A stretch of DNA of 64,000 bases, taken from contig NC_081547.1 of assembly GCF_901000735.1 (NCBI RefSeq), forward strand, positions 23,552,046 to 23,616,045. Direction: 5' to 3'. The DNA comes from Corylus avellana. Its lineage: Eukaryota; Streptophyta; Magnoliopsida; Fagales; Betulaceae. This document shows, one piece after another, positions 22,168 through 34,159 of the stretch (the stretch's first letter is position 1; each line of letters starts with the position of its first letter). Under the pieces are notes generated by a model. That model had not been told where the DNA came from. It was given only the letters and a program-made list of their open reading frames with translations, and did no database searches. A program made the position numbers and the translations under genes.

Positions 22168-25100
22168 TCAACTATGAACGTAGGGTTCAAAGAGCTTCAC
22201 ACAAGGATTTGGATCATACTGCATAATGTCGGCTGCACGTTCAAACTCCTCCCTCAGAACTTTTATGCTGTACTTATCCACCACTCGGCCCAGGTCATGA
22301 GATACCTCAAATGGATCCTCTATGCATATTAGATGACGATCGTTCCCAATTCTCCTTGTCCAGTCTTTTGTTTGCTTGCTGAACATATTAACAGAGTGAA
22401 GGACATTTGGTTAGTCACAGGAACAGCCCCAACTAAAGTTTCAATTTCAATGAAATCAGACATGTTTTAGATTCAACCAAATTAGACAACTATTTAACAA
22501 GCCATTTCAAAACTTTCAGGCTCTGAAAACCTAGCAGTTACCTCCTTTACTATCACCCCATCAACAAAATAACATTTTTTCTTTTGATAAGTAATAATGC
22601 ATTAAATAACGCAGAGGGGGCGCAACCCAAGTACACAGGGAGTATACAAGAGAGCGACTAAGAAACAAAATAACATTAACAGGACAAATAACATTAATGC
22701 CAATAACTGAAAAATAATACCGTTACCTAATTATGTAAACAGATTATCCAAACCCAATTTTTCAATGTTGAACAGTGGCTATTAAAGCAATCAATGATAT
22801 ATATTATTGTAATGCTATATACCACATTTTTATCCTACAACATTGACGTGTCATTCCCCAACTAACCCTTGGATTTTTTTTTTTTTTTTTTAACGAGGAC
22901 TGGTCCAACTGTTTGTTAGAACTAACACATCAATATTTTTGAGATAATTGTAAGATAAAAATGTAATTTCTAGAATTAGTCATTATAAAAACGCACCAAC
23001 AGCATATGTATGAATCAGACCTTCAACATGTAAGAAAGACCTCAAGGATAAGAATTAGGGGCAACAATCTGGCAACAGCTTTTGGTAAAATGGCAGACGT
23101 ATACATGTTCTGATTCTTGTTTATGAGGACAGAAGCCACAGTATTAATAATTATTAAACTTTCCATAATCATTCCTCTTCTATATTTCTGATAAGTAAAT
23201 TCACATATTTGAGTAAACCAGAATTCTAACAAAGCCACCATAGTTTACATCCAACCTGATTATGCTTCCTGTACGGACAGATATAACAGAATTTGCATAA
23301 TCATGACGATATGCCCAATAATTGAAAAATGCCCACACCAGCTGGGCAATAGTTTCCTTGTTCCGGGATCCAAAATCACATAATTTTCCAACTTGATCAA
23401 AGAAAGCACATTCAATATCATCTACAGTCACAGAGTAAGTAGGCTCCATTTCCTGAAAGTAAATAAACCAAGCAACAAGTTAGAGAATAGGCTGACTAAG
23501 CCCATGAGAGAAGGTACTAAGTGAGACAAAGGCAGAACAAACATGTCTAATACTAGAAGTCTATGTACACCAATTTAAGGCCATAGTAAGCCACAACTGA
23601 GCAACAACCATGTTCCAAAACCAATTCTTGGTACGATGTTTAATCATATGAAGGCCTAAAATCTAATAGGTAATGTAATACAAAAATTCAAACAAATTAT
23701 ACAGAAGTTTTTGTAGAAAATGATGTGGCAACCACCATTCGCACATAGAAATGCATACGAGAGGAGCTGTTTATTCTCCACCGCATGATGATAAAGCTCC
23801 ATTTTGTTTTAAAATTTTGTCCAGCAATATTATGTCTAAAGTACTTTTTGTACTTCCTTCAATTCGGGTGGGAAAAAGGGGGCCAAACTCATACAGGGCG
23901 AAACATTTCTTTTTCAGAAGGTAAGCCCAAAGGGATATTCTTCATTATATGCAAGTAACAGACCACCAACATATATGTTTGATTGTACAGAACACAGTAG
24001 TTTGAATCAATAAGGTTTACACGTTTCAGCCTTTTAATGACATCATCCTTTCTAATTTGCCTCATCATACTAAAGCAATTTATTTGTTGCTGTTATATTA
24101 TCAATTGTCCAAAAAGCTTAAACTGATAAGAAATTGTGAATTTAATTATTCAATTAAAATTCTAGCACTACCCTCAGGATATAATTTTCCTCCAAACTAG
24201 GTTGAAGGAAATCTAATCCATAAAAATGACATGTGTCCATTTGCATATGAGATGCACATGCATTTTTAAATAACATGTGAAAATCACATGTTTCTTTAAT
24301 AAATTTTCTTCTTCGTGTATGAGCTCAAACTCCCCCTCAATAAATGAGGCCAAACACGTGGAATATTTAACTGGAACTATGAGTAAATTGTGAGTCAAGG
24401 TTCAAACTCAAGACCTTTACTCTAATAACATGTTAAATAACCAATAATCCTAAAAGAATAAGCTAATAAGAAATAATGAATTTAATCATTTAATTAATAT
24501 TATAATAGTTGCTATGCAATCAAAGTATTCTTTTTTGCATTAAAGTTGAATCCTCAACCTATGAGGTCAAGTATCTTGACCAGGGAGCAAAAAAATAATA
24601 AGGAATAACATACTAATTAAAAATCAAATCAGGAGTTTACCAAATGATCAAGAACAACTTTAGGTACATCCTAAATGGAAACCCAAAAAGTACTTATAGA
24701 ATGACAAAGAAAGTTCGCAAAGAATGTTTGCTTCTTGGTGGAATGTTGGCAGCACTCGGAGCACTGTAGTATGGAAGACGGTTCCTTCATGCCTTTTGTA
24801 GTGTCTATAGAGAGAAATGAATGATAGGTGTTTTGAGAACTACGAGAAGACTTTGGAGGAGTTGATATCTTTGAATACTTTGTATCTTTGGACAATTGTT
24901 TATGTTGCTCCTTTAGTGATTAGTTATAACAATTTTTTTGTTCTTTTTGCCCTTACTTCCTAGGTGGCTTCTCTTGTATACTTCCCATGTACTTGAGGGC
25001 ACCTTATGCTTTAAATGATATTTCGATTAATTATAAAAAATAAAAATAAAATTAAAAAGCATCATTTTATGTTTGTTATTTTGGTAATTGGTAACACATT

Positions 25101-28100
25101 ATCATACACTTTTACAACATACACCGCAAGACAATAGAAGCATGTTAGTAAGAAAATGTGGGATGACAGATGCCTTCCATGCTTGCAACAGAACCAGATT
25201 AACACACACCTGTAAGCAAGGCAGGATAGCGGGCCTGCGTTGCTGTAAGAAATGTATGCACATTATGACATACCTGAAAAGAAAATAGCAGTAGTTAAAA
25301 AAGATTGTAATGAAGGGCACACAAAAAAAAAGATAGGAAAAGGCACATCTTCATCATAGGCATGTTTATGAACTGTGACTTTGAAAAAAAAAAAACAATT
25401 GATTGTGAAGATTGCACCAAATAGGTAAGTTATGGTGATTCTATTTTTATTCACAAGGGTCAAGCAGTCTCATTATACCATCACTGGCAAATGTTGCTCA
25501 ATTTGTAAGTGTTAAGTTTCAGAATACAAGTAAATCTTATGCCTAACTTACGCATAGCTAGACAGGGTTCCTTGGTAAGTTTCATTGACTCCTCTTGACT
25601 TGGCCCAATGTTTCACAATAAAGGCCAACTGTCGTAATCTCGCATCTATTTGAGCGTAGTCTCGAAGAAGCTTAGTATTTATGACAGCCAAAACATTGTT
25701 AATGCATATGTCACAAGAAATTCCAGTCACTGGATCCATAAGCTTTACTATGGGGACCCTAGCACGTGTCAGCGCCTGTAAACAAAACTTAAATCAAGAA
25801 CCCATAAACAAATTTGCTTTAAATTCAAAACGAATGAAATAATGATGTACTATACATGAACCTATGAATGTGATTTCACAAGCCGCCCTACATGAGGCAA
25901 AACTTTGGTTGACACTCTTATAGTATGCTTTTCTAGAGCATTTTCTACTTCATAACCTCATGCAAGAGTAAATGTCCAAGTACGACTTTAACAGGCAAAG
26001 CCTTAAAAGAACAGATTTAGATGGAAAGGCCCATGCAGAAGAAGAAGAATATTTTTAAGGAAATAACATAAAATAATCTGCAAAACTTATCACTACTTGA
26101 TTTAAGGGCTTACGATCTGAAATCACTCAAAGAGGAACATGAATGTTATTTTGGAGATGCAACAGGAGATAGGAATCCAACAACTTAACAATTTTGCAGA
26201 ATAAATAAGAAAATTAGAAAATGATTGACAAGCATTAATTAATCACTTTTTTGGTGAGTCAAAGTCCATATGTTAGAATGCAGCCTGCATATTTATAACA
26301 AGGTGTTAATGTCTAATAGGTTAATCCAAAAACAAAAACTTCAAAAATTAGAAGAAAATGCAACTGTTACCTAGCTCAAAGGCCCCCAGAACGTGGTATT
26401 CTATTAAAACCCCAGTATGGAACAGATTCCTAATTTATGAAAGCAGAACCTTCCACATTTCATGCAATTCCACCCCTTCAACAACCTATGGTAGTCAATG
26501 CATTCAGAGTTCACTGATCATCTAGCGCATCAACATAACCAATAAGCTCCCCATGCAAGATCTAAAGCTCCCACATTAGGACAAACTGTGTTCATCACGA
26601 TATGACAAAAAAATATACAAACCCTTATTGGCGTTTCCATAGTTGGCCTTGGCAATTAAGAGTTATCTTGAGAATATAGAAACTTCTTTAATACATATAA
26701 GCCACATTTGGCACTGTATAGAGGCTGGATTGGATAAAGATATCCATATCCAATGTTTGGCATGTCATTTCAGACTGGATATAACAATTACTTTGGATAT
26801 TTTTATACTCCATATGGGGTATATAACATTAAAATGGGGGAGGTGGCATTATTCCATACCACCAATAGGGATAACATGGGTTTCTTGTCAGTTTGTCTTA
26901 AAACTGCAATTTATCACCTTGCCCATCAATGCCAACGGTCTCAAGATTACCACATGCCATTTAATCTTGCCATCGGCAACATATTTCCAGCCACTCATCA
27001 ATGCCCAACTATCACCCACTTAAGCTTATCAGCAACATTAAGCATCAATTTTTTATTTATTTTTATTAATTATCCTTGCCACCACCACAGATCTCTTAAC
27101 ATCGACGACAACCAGCCAACTATAAATAAATAAAGTTTCCTATATTTAATCCAATCCAGGTATGTTCCAAACTTGGGGTAGGATACTCTTTATCCAACCC
27201 ATTGCAATAAAATACAATCCAGCTCTTTATAACCACGTGCCAAACATGGACATAATTTATATAACCTGACGGACTATACAAAAAAATAGAGCAGAAGGAA
27301 TTTGGTCACATGCTACGAAAGGCCAATTATGTTTAAAGCATCACATAGTGTATCAAATAGCAAGTGTTTTATCATCCCTCCCCATAGGCATTCCCTCAAG
27401 CTTCTGCTAGTAGGCCTTCAACGACCTTTTAATTGCATCACAATATCTAACTCCTGGCCGGAATATATTAGCATACTGGTCTTCGGACTATCACACAGAA
27501 AATCCAGTTCCCAAGAAGCAGCAGCAGTTGGCAAAAAAAAGGGGAAAAAAAAATAAGGGGCATCCAAGAGAATTTAAGAGTATAGGCATGCAAGAAAGTC
27601 CACAACTAGCAAATGTGCCAGGGGAGGCGCAGCTCACATGGCTAATAAACTCAACTGAAAAAAATATATATGAAAGAAAGAAAAGACTTAATCTATTTCG
27701 CACCATTTGCTTTTATACAATCCACCATGAACTATGAAGTTGATGGGCCAAACATTCATGGAGTTAAAACCCAAAGCAGCAATAAGACTGAATTGCTGGG
27801 CTGAAATCTACACTTCTAATATAATAAAACAACAAAAATTCACTACTTACATTTATGTTCCCCTCAACAACAAAATGGACCATGAAAATATGGCACGTTA
27901 ATTTGAGTTAAGAAGGTGACATTCAATTCAGATTCTTCTGCCATGCCCGATGGTCATTTTTCATCATCTAACTTAAGAATCAAGGCCAATGTAAGCAAAC
28001 TACTTAATCTAAGGGTCTAAACTGAAATACAAATGCAACATCAAATACAGTGCTAAACACACTGCAAACAGTTTCAATTAAGTAAACTTTAAGAGTGTCT

Positions 28101-30109
28101 ACTGTTTGATTATCAGAAAGAGCAATCTGATATACCTGCACGTTTTGGAGATTATCTGACTGCAAAATATCCGCCAACCTTAATAAAATCTCAGACTTGT
28201 TAATATCCCCATCCTCAATTGCAAGACAAACATCGATATCACTTCTAGAAACTCCAAAAGAGCTTGCACATGATCCATAAAGATAGAGCCGAGCTTTAGG
28301 CCATTCTTTGCAAACTAATCTCTCCAATAATGCTAACAATTGTTTCTGTTGCGCCTTCTCTTCTTCTGCAGGTACTAGGGACTCGTAAATTGCAAGAAAA
28401 GGTGCATTTAATCTGTGTATGTCACTTCGACATTGCATCTTTATTTTTAACGTCCTCATCCTTTGGCTAAGCAGCCGTTGCCCTCTGCTATCTGACCTTA
28501 CATCCTGATGATAACAAATACAAGTGAATCCCACATTTAAACCGTTTGTTTCTTAATTAACTTTCCACAGAAAATTTAATCTTCCAACGCTAATAATAAC
28601 TTCAACCTCTATTCCATTAAAAAATATGTCCCTTGAGAATACACAATGATTGACATTTTTTCACTAACAACGGCCAACTAGCACCTGAAAGTATATGAAC
28701 GCTAAAAGTTGAAAACCTTAAGTATTCATAGATCATGTTTATATCATAGATCTCTATTCAAATATCAGTTCCTTCGGGATCAAAATTTATTTGTAAATTT
28801 CAAATATTTTAAGCCTATTTAACACATCATATAAGAATAGAAAGAAACAGAAGCAACAAAAATAATCAACCTTCTCACGAGAAGTGCGATGTTGGCTTGC
28901 GCCATTCTTGCCATCAGATTCATCCTCAAGCAACAATGAATCGACAAGCTGTTCGCCAATATCATTTAGTTCATTACTTCCATCCTCCTTGAACTTGTTT
29001 CGACCCTGAAAACTATTGCCATCACCAAATTCATCAATCTCACTATGCAAATTTGATATGGACTCATCGATATCCAAAGCCGACACCGAAGGAAGGTTAC
29101 TCCCTGCTGGCATCCCCCGGCGATCAAGCTGTCCACTGAGCCTCAGCTCACCTGACTTTTCACCTTCCATTGATAATCTCCTCAGTCTCTCATCCTCAGC
29201 ATCCGAGGAAACATCGCTACTACCAAATTCAAGATAATATGCCTTTTGCTTATCCACATTGTGCTCTAACCCCCTCCTCATATTCCCAGAATCCCAATTC
29301 CCTTTTCCCCTAGGCTTGCTCGGAAACCCCGGGGGTGGACTAGACCGATAGTTCCCACTGTGGTACTTCTTTCCCAACTCACCCCCTCGTCGCTCTTGCT
29401 CTCGAGAATCATAATTCGCACGCCGGAAAGCATTTGAATTTGGATTCGAATTCGAATTCGAATTCGAATTCACCCGCGGCTCGAATTGCCAATTCCTATC
29501 CAACCCATTATAGCTTCTGGTACCCAAACCCGCTTCGCCCTCCTTCTGAGTATCGAACTTCGTAGTATCCAAAGAATTCTGAGAAATAACATTTGACAAA
29601 ACCTCAGGGCTCCGAATTTCGCTAGCGAAAGAACCGAACTTGAGCTTCGGCTCATGATGCGTCTGCTGCACAGTAAACTTGTCGATTCTACTGTTGTCTC
29701 TGGCGTCAATCCCAGGAAACCCTACTTTCCTGGAATCGTCGCCGAAGAGAATGTGATTTGGTGGAATTTGATTGCCTGGATACTGATTCCGAGGAGGAGG
29801 GAAAGGGTTTTGCGGAAACCCTAGGAAGTTTGAAGGGAAAGGTTGAGGAGGAGAGAGCGAGTGGGGCCAAGGAGGCAGAGGGAAAGGAAGATCGGGGCCG
29901 TTGGAATTGAACGACCATGGTGGTGGCGCGAAGGGAAGGGTGGGGCCAACAGCTGCAACGGCGGGATCAACGGTCGGAGATTGTTGTTGTGGCGGAGTTT
30001 GGCGCTGTTGGTGGTGGTGCTGCTGCTGCTGCTTGTGGAGCAGAGACAGCAGGAACTCGCCGCCGTTTGTCGCCGGACGAGGCGGAGCGTCACCTCCACC
30101 GCCGCTCAT
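22168..30109 (-). CDS. URT1: UTP:RNA uridylyltransferase 1-like, six exons
   Basis: Exons 30109-28871, 28504-28136, 25775-25552, 25273-25210, 23452-23256 and 22378-22168 join in frame to 767 aa, close to Arabidopsis URT1. This terminal nucleotidyltransferase adds uridines to deadenylated mRNAs in the cytoplasm and limits excessive deadenylation. The N-terminal half (exon 1, about 413 aa) is intrinsically disordered, rich in Pro, Gln, Asn and Gly, with a short His/Gln run and an (SN)n run. The catalytic core begins in exon 2: [20 protein letters not shown] gives the GS motif and the two metal-binding Asp; exon 3 contributes CDICINN with the third Asp and the HWAKSRG segment; exons 4-6 hold the PAP-associated domain ([33 protein letters not shown]). 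No inactivating change is seen. Introns 2 and 4 carry transposon fragments. Confidence 0.93.
22570..22665 (-). mobile_element. L1 LINE 3'-end fragment
   Basis: On the minus strand the words TTGTATACTCCCTGTGTACT and GGGTTGCGCCCCC followed by an A-rich end resemble the 3' end common to plant L1 LINEs; a longer, opposite-strand example lies at 24745-25062. It sits in the last intron of the URT1-like gene. About 95 bp, heavily 5'-truncated. Confidence 0.5.
22790..22990. repeat. Possible MITE in URT1 intron
   Basis: CCACATTTTTATCCTACAA on the left and TGTAAGATAAAAATGTAA on the right pair as imperfect inverted repeats around a T-rich centre. The arms are only partly complementary, so the assignment is tentative. 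Confidence 0.35.
24745..25062 (+). mobile_element. 5'-truncated L1 LINE in URT1 intron
   Basis: Plus-strand translation near 24765-24905 gives [13 protein letters not shown], a stop, then [18 protein letters not shown] and a following [13 protein letters not shown]. This is the C-terminal segment of plant L1 reverse transcriptase ORFs. It is followed by CTTGTATACTTCCCATGTAC and an A-rich tail at about 25035-25060. It lies antisense within the fourth intron of the URT1-like gene. Confidence 0.7.
26703..27249. mobile_element. TIR element in URT1 intron 2
   Basis: The left end TTTGGCACTGTATAGAGG and CTGGATTGGATAAAGATATCC correspond in inverted order to the right end, where GGATACTCTTTATCCAACCC, AATCCAGCTCTTTATAACC and GTGCCAAAC occur. 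The interior is not a recognisable transposase. About 547 bp, non-autonomous. Confidence 0.55.
29445..29472 (-). repeat. (GAATTC)n run coding for Ser-Asn repeats in URT1
   Basis: A hexanucleotide GAATTC/TTCGAA tract inside exon 1 of the URT1-like gene translates on the minus strand to alternating Ser and Asn. The unit length is a multiple of three, so length change would keep the frame. It falls in the disordered N-terminal region. Confidence 0.85.
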
Positions 30110-30478
30110 AGCGCGTGGCCTTGGGTGAAGTCCAACTATTGAGTGACGAGAGAGGTAGAAAGAGTAATTGGAAGGCTTAACGAGTTCTCTTTTCTGAGTT
30201 GGACCATCTGGTTTCCATTGGATTCGAATATTAATTCCTCATTAAAAGGCGTGGAGAATCTCCGGTGTAAATATTCTGATCCCATACTCGGGTGCGAGTG
30301 TTCGGATTGCCAACCTTTCTCCGTTACGTACACGATGTTGTGGCAGTTTACGGCCGTTGATTTGGATTACACGATCGTAGAGGGTCCACAGTTAATAGTG
30401 GCGGCGCTTTTTTATGTCCGTTCTTTCCTTCATTCCTACGTAATGTTAAAGGTTACGTTTGTTTTCATTTAAATTTTA
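30110..30478. promoter_or_regulatory. Upstream flank of URT1-like gene
   Basis: The 360 bp between the URT1-like start codon and the first MITE contain its presumed 5' UTR and core promoter. I see no clear TATA box on the minus strand. Minor plus-strand frames here have no recognisable product. Confidence 0.3.
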
Positions 30479-30881
30479 GAGAAAATTATATTTTACCCCT
30501 TTAAAATTTGAAATGATTTACAATTTGATATCTAAAGTTTTAATTTTGACAATTCACTCTCTTAAAGTTTCAAATTTTTGTAATTTAACCAATTGTATTC
30601 AAAACTTCCAATATTTCCCCTAATTTTTTATTTTTTTATGTTTTATAAAAAAATAAAATAAATAAACAAAAAATCGAGGTGGCTAGCCATCTGGCCATTT
30701 TTACACTTCCAAATTTGTTTTTTTTTTTTAAATAAAAATTATGGGCAATATAAAAATTTTGGGATAATATTGGTCGAATTGCAAAAATTTAAAACTTTGG
30801 GGAATGGATTACCAAAATTGAAACTTTGGAGGTCGAATTGCAAATCGCCCTAAACTTTGAGGGGTAAAATGTAATTTTTCC
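30479..30881. mobile_element. MITE (Mutator-like), family D copy 1
   Basis: 403 bp bounded by perfect 9-bp repeats TAAATTTTA (30470-30478 and 30882-30890). Ends GAGAAAATTATATTTTACCC and GGGTAAAATGTAATTTTTCC are inverted repeats. Subterminal sequence (GATTTACAATTTGA / TCGAATTGCAAATCGCCC) also pairs. The interior includes AGGTGGCTAGCCATCT. No transposase reading frame. A sister copy lies at 32939-33340. Confidence 0.9.
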
Positions 30882-31341
30882 TAAATTTTATTATCCTCCT
30901 CTTATTTAATTTATAAAATAATAATAATAATAATTATTCTACTCAAAAAAAAAAAATTTAATTAATTATTAACTTTGTAGGATTTACAAATTCAATAATT
31001 AATTTTTAAAATAGTTAGATTGAACTTTGATCTTGGAACACATGGAAATCGTATTTGGACTAATAGGTTTAGGCTTCAAAATGTGGTATTCTTACGTAGA
31101 GGCTAGAGCCCAAGAGCCTCAGAACGTAGTGACTATTATATTCTGAATTAAATTTTGTATGTTAATATGTTTTGAGGGGTTTTTTTTTTTAAAAAAAAAA
31201 AATGTTCTTACATAAGGGTAAAAGTTGGTTTTATGTTTTTAAAAATGTTTTGTGCTTAAATTATTTGTTAATTTATTTTTAGAAGAAAAAAAACAAAAGC
31301 CAAAGAGGCAGTCAAGCGATAATTCAATTACATTTGTCATT

Positions 31342-31952
31342 TAGGTTCCGTTTGATTTGCGGAATAGGTATTCCAGTAGGAAAATAAATAGGTATTACTA
31401 TGAATAGAAGAGGTTGGAATTGAATAATTATTCCAATTCTTTAGTTTGATAGCAACACACATTTCATAATTGGAATTGAACCGAAATTACTAAAAAGCCC
31501 ATATAATTTCTAATTTGTTCAAAACTTAAAAAATAAAAATAAAAAATTGTGGGTGGCTGGCCACCCAAAGCAGGAACTAGGAGTGGCCTAGCCACCCCTG
31601 ATTCCATCCGGGGTGGCCGCAACCACCCCCGAAGTCCTTTGGGCCCCTAGTTCCTGTGGTGGGCGGCCAGTCACCCACAAGGGTTTTTTTTTAATTATTT
31701 TTAAAGTTGGAGAGAAAATTTTAAAATATATATATATATATATAGTTTTTTGGAAAACTTTAGACATTCTCTTAAGAATATCTATTCCTCTCATTTTTTT
31801 TAGATAAATGGTTATTCCTATGCAAAGGGATTAGTGATTCCCATGGGAACAACTATTCATAGGAATAGACACTTACCAAACAAAATAATGACTATTTCAT
31901 ATGAATAACTATTTCATTACAAGGATCTATTCCGCAAACCAAACGGGCCCTA
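31342..31952. mobile_element. TIR element with internal palindrome array, family E
   Basis: Ends TAGGTTCCGTTTGATTTGCG and CGCAAACCAAACGGGCCCTA are inverted repeats, about 611 bp apart. The centre (31551-31676) holds four short palindromes of the form GGGTGGCTGGCCACCC and is itself a large hairpin. No transposase is encoded. A 3' fragment of the same family is at 54640-54741. No convincing target duplication was found. Confidence 0.72.
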
Positions 31953-32097
31953 AAAGTTATACTATAGGATAGGAGGGTTTATACAACGGCACTGATGGAA
32001 TTATATGGAACGATGGGAGGTATTTTAGGCATTCAGTAAAATATGATTTAATCAAATGAAGAATTAAAGCAAAAGAAGATAAGCGAGCATATCTACA

Positions 32098-32367
32098 TGG
32101 TTAAATCACTATTTGTCATAAAAACTTAAGCCTATAGGAAAAATAAATTTAATCAATTAACGTGGAATCAGAGCAAAGGTCCTGAGTTTAAAACTTGTCT
32201 TAGTCATTCACCCCTAATTTAAATTAAATATTCTAGGTGTTAGGCTCCACTTTATTAAAAATGGAGTTTACGCCCACATGTGAGGTGAAGTATTAAAGTA
32301 TTTAATTAAATGATTAAATTTACCTCTTCTTATAAGCTTAAACTTTTAGGACAAATGGTCATTTAAC
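32098..32367 (+). mobile_element. Rearranged TRIM retrotransposon
   Basis: The middle (TGGAATCAGAGC at 32163, a mutated primer-binding site, then GGTCCTGAGTTTAAA, ATTCACCCCTAATTTAAA and AATGGAGTTTACGCCC) and the downstream repeat (32291-32367) match the TRIM at 10352-10638. Upstream, at 32098-32161, the terminal repeat is present in reverse complement: CTTAAGCCTATAGG and TAAATTTAATCAATTAA are the inverse of the LTR wording. The left LTR is therefore inverted relative to the rest. Confidence 0.65.
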
Positions 32368-32938
32368 GGCACCTCTCAATCGGTCCCTCTAATGGAGGCT
32401 CTAGTGGGATTCAATCCATCAATAACAACCAAAGCACAACTCCTCCAAAGACGATGTCGGTTGTCCATCGTAATTGCAAGGTCCTAGCGGTGGCATGAGC
32501 AATTAGAGTAGTGGAGCTAGGTGGACGCTAGGAGGAGGACCAGAGCTAGGGGTGGAGCAAGGCGGGCGAGCGGGTGCGAGGGGGAGGAGTTGGGTAATGG
32601 AGCTAGTGAGGGCCTTCAACGAGCTAATGATGACCTTGAAGAACGCACACACTCCTCAGTCTCCTTGGCTAAAGGCTCACGAGAATAGAGCTTTTTCATC
32701 GGAGGCCCAGGATTGTACATGGCAGTTTTCTGAACCCTATCAATTTAAATAATCCCATTTGATTATTTTTGACAACTAGTCTATCCCTTCTACCTCTTAC
32801 CTCTTCCCTAGCTAGTATATGACGTTTGTTCTTCTTACTCCACCTTATAATATACAATCATTTGTGTCAGTAATTGATCTTTTAGAATGATTTCATTTTA
32901 GAAATGTCTATGCCTTCAATCCCTCGCATTATATGTTT
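32368..32938. other. Intergenic, nothing recognised
   Basis: A GC-rich, G-rich patch at about 32500-32590 gives a short frame (32552-32752) without a recognisable domain. No gene is supported. Confidence 0.4.
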
Positions 32939-33340
32939 GAGAAAATTACACTTCATCCCTCAAAATTTGGGGTGATTTTCAATTTGATCTCCAATGTTTT
33001 AATTTTTATAATGCACCCCCCAAACTTCCAAATTTTTGCAATTTGATCAATTTTATCCCAAAATTCCCATATTGCCCATAATTTTTTTTATTTTTTATTT
33101 ATAAAATTAAAAAAAAAAATGGTGGTGCAAAAATGGCCAACCCTGAATTTAAAAAAAAAAAAAAAAAAATTATAAAAAAAAAAAAAAATTAGGAGCAATA
33201 TGAGAATTTTGGAATAAAATTGTTCGAATTGCAAAAATTTGGAAGTTTTTTTTGGGGGGGGGATGCATTGCAAAAATTGAAACATTAGAGGTCGAACTGA
33301 AAATCGCCCCAAATTTTGGGGGGTAAAGTGTATTTTTTCC
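32939..33340. mobile_element. MITE (Mutator-like), family D copy 2
   Basis: 402 bp with perfect 9-bp flanks TATATGTTT (32930-32938 and 33341-33349). Ends GAGAAAATTACACTTCATCC and GGTAAAGTGTATTTTTTCC are inverted repeats. It is co-linear with the copy at 30479-30881 along its whole length and has the same size. No transposase frame; internal A-runs are expanded (33148-33188). Confidence 0.9.
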
Positions 33341-33349
33341 TATATGTTT

Positions 33350-34050
33350 CTAGTGCAATCCAGATATGTTTTGGAAATTAAAAATTTCTTTGGGACCAAG
33401 TGTGATGACGATATAAGCTGTAAATTGATGCTATCTTAATTGAACAAATGAACTATGTGCTTTATGAGCTTTTGAGCTCACTGAGATAATCTTGCAAAAT
33501 GGAGGCATAAAATAAATGGAACTATCACTGAGATGTTCAGAATTATGTGGATTTCGATTATGAGAGCCTTCTTTGGGTATGTCTTTAATCTCACATTTGA
33601 CATGTGTTAAATTGATTTCGGTTATATAAATGATGATAGAAAACCCTAATTAGCACTTTTCTGAACCATATAAATAACATTAGAACCATCCTGGTTATAC
33701 CATTTGACTACATGACTACATGACTACGCTAAGGATTTGAGCGAGTGAGATTGATAGTCCATGTGAAGGAATTATATGGGCATGCACTGAACCACATATC
33801 GAGGGTTTATTAGGTTGATTTAAAATTATATATGCGATTGCAAGAAGCTTTACTATGCCTGTTGAGTACCTAAAGTTGATTGTCTGCAAATGATCTGCGA
33901 AAGACAAACAGGTTGATTTAATAATGGACCCTATGAAATCTCAGATACGCAAATAAAACACAGTTTCATATGAGGATGTTTTGTTTGGGATGGTTAGTGT
34001 ATCAATAGTGATATTTACTACAGTGTTAATCATGGTTTGACAAGGATTAG
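33350..34050. other. Intergenic, nothing recognised
   Basis: No reading frame or RNA gene that I can support between the MITE and the tRNA locus. Confidence 0.4.
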
Positions 34051-34079
34051 AGCGCAAGGAGATGTAGCTCAAATGGTAG
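34051..34079 (+). repeat. Tandem duplication of tRNA 5' half
   Basis: A 29-bp unit (AGCGCAAGGAGATGTAGCTC plus AAATGGTAG) occurs here and again, identically, at 34080-34108. The second copy runs into the intact tRNA-Ala gene. The unit covers the 5' acceptor strand and D-arm. The AGCGC that begins each unit also follows the second (34109-34113), suggesting slippage or microhomology-mediated duplication. Confidence 0.9.
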
Positions 34080-34086
34080 AGCGCAA

Positions 34087-34159
34087 GGAGATGTAGCTCA
34101 AATGGTAGAGCGCTCGCTTTGCATGCGAGAGGCACGGGGTTTGATCCCCCGCATCTCCA
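34087..34159 (+). tRNA. tRNA-Ala (UGC anticodon)
   Basis: A 73-nt cloverleaf: acceptor stem GGAGATG/CATCTCC with discriminator A; D-arm GCTC…GAGC with loop AAATGGTA; anticodon stem CTCGC/GCGAG with loop TTTGCAT, giving anticodon TGC; T-arm CGGGG/CCCCG with loop TTTGATC. No intron. Internal Pol III boxes (TAGCTCAAATGG and GGTTTGATCCC) are intact. CCA is not encoded, as expected for a nuclear gene. Confidence 0.93.

Noticed and set aside
29843..30142. Plus-strand reading frames opposite URT1 exon 1
   Set aside because: They are antisense shadows of the GC-rich, proline/glutamine-coding first exon and have no domain of their own.
32552..32752. Short G-rich frame as a gene
   Set aside because: Arginine/glycine content reflects local GC skew; no domain, promoter or conserved features seen.
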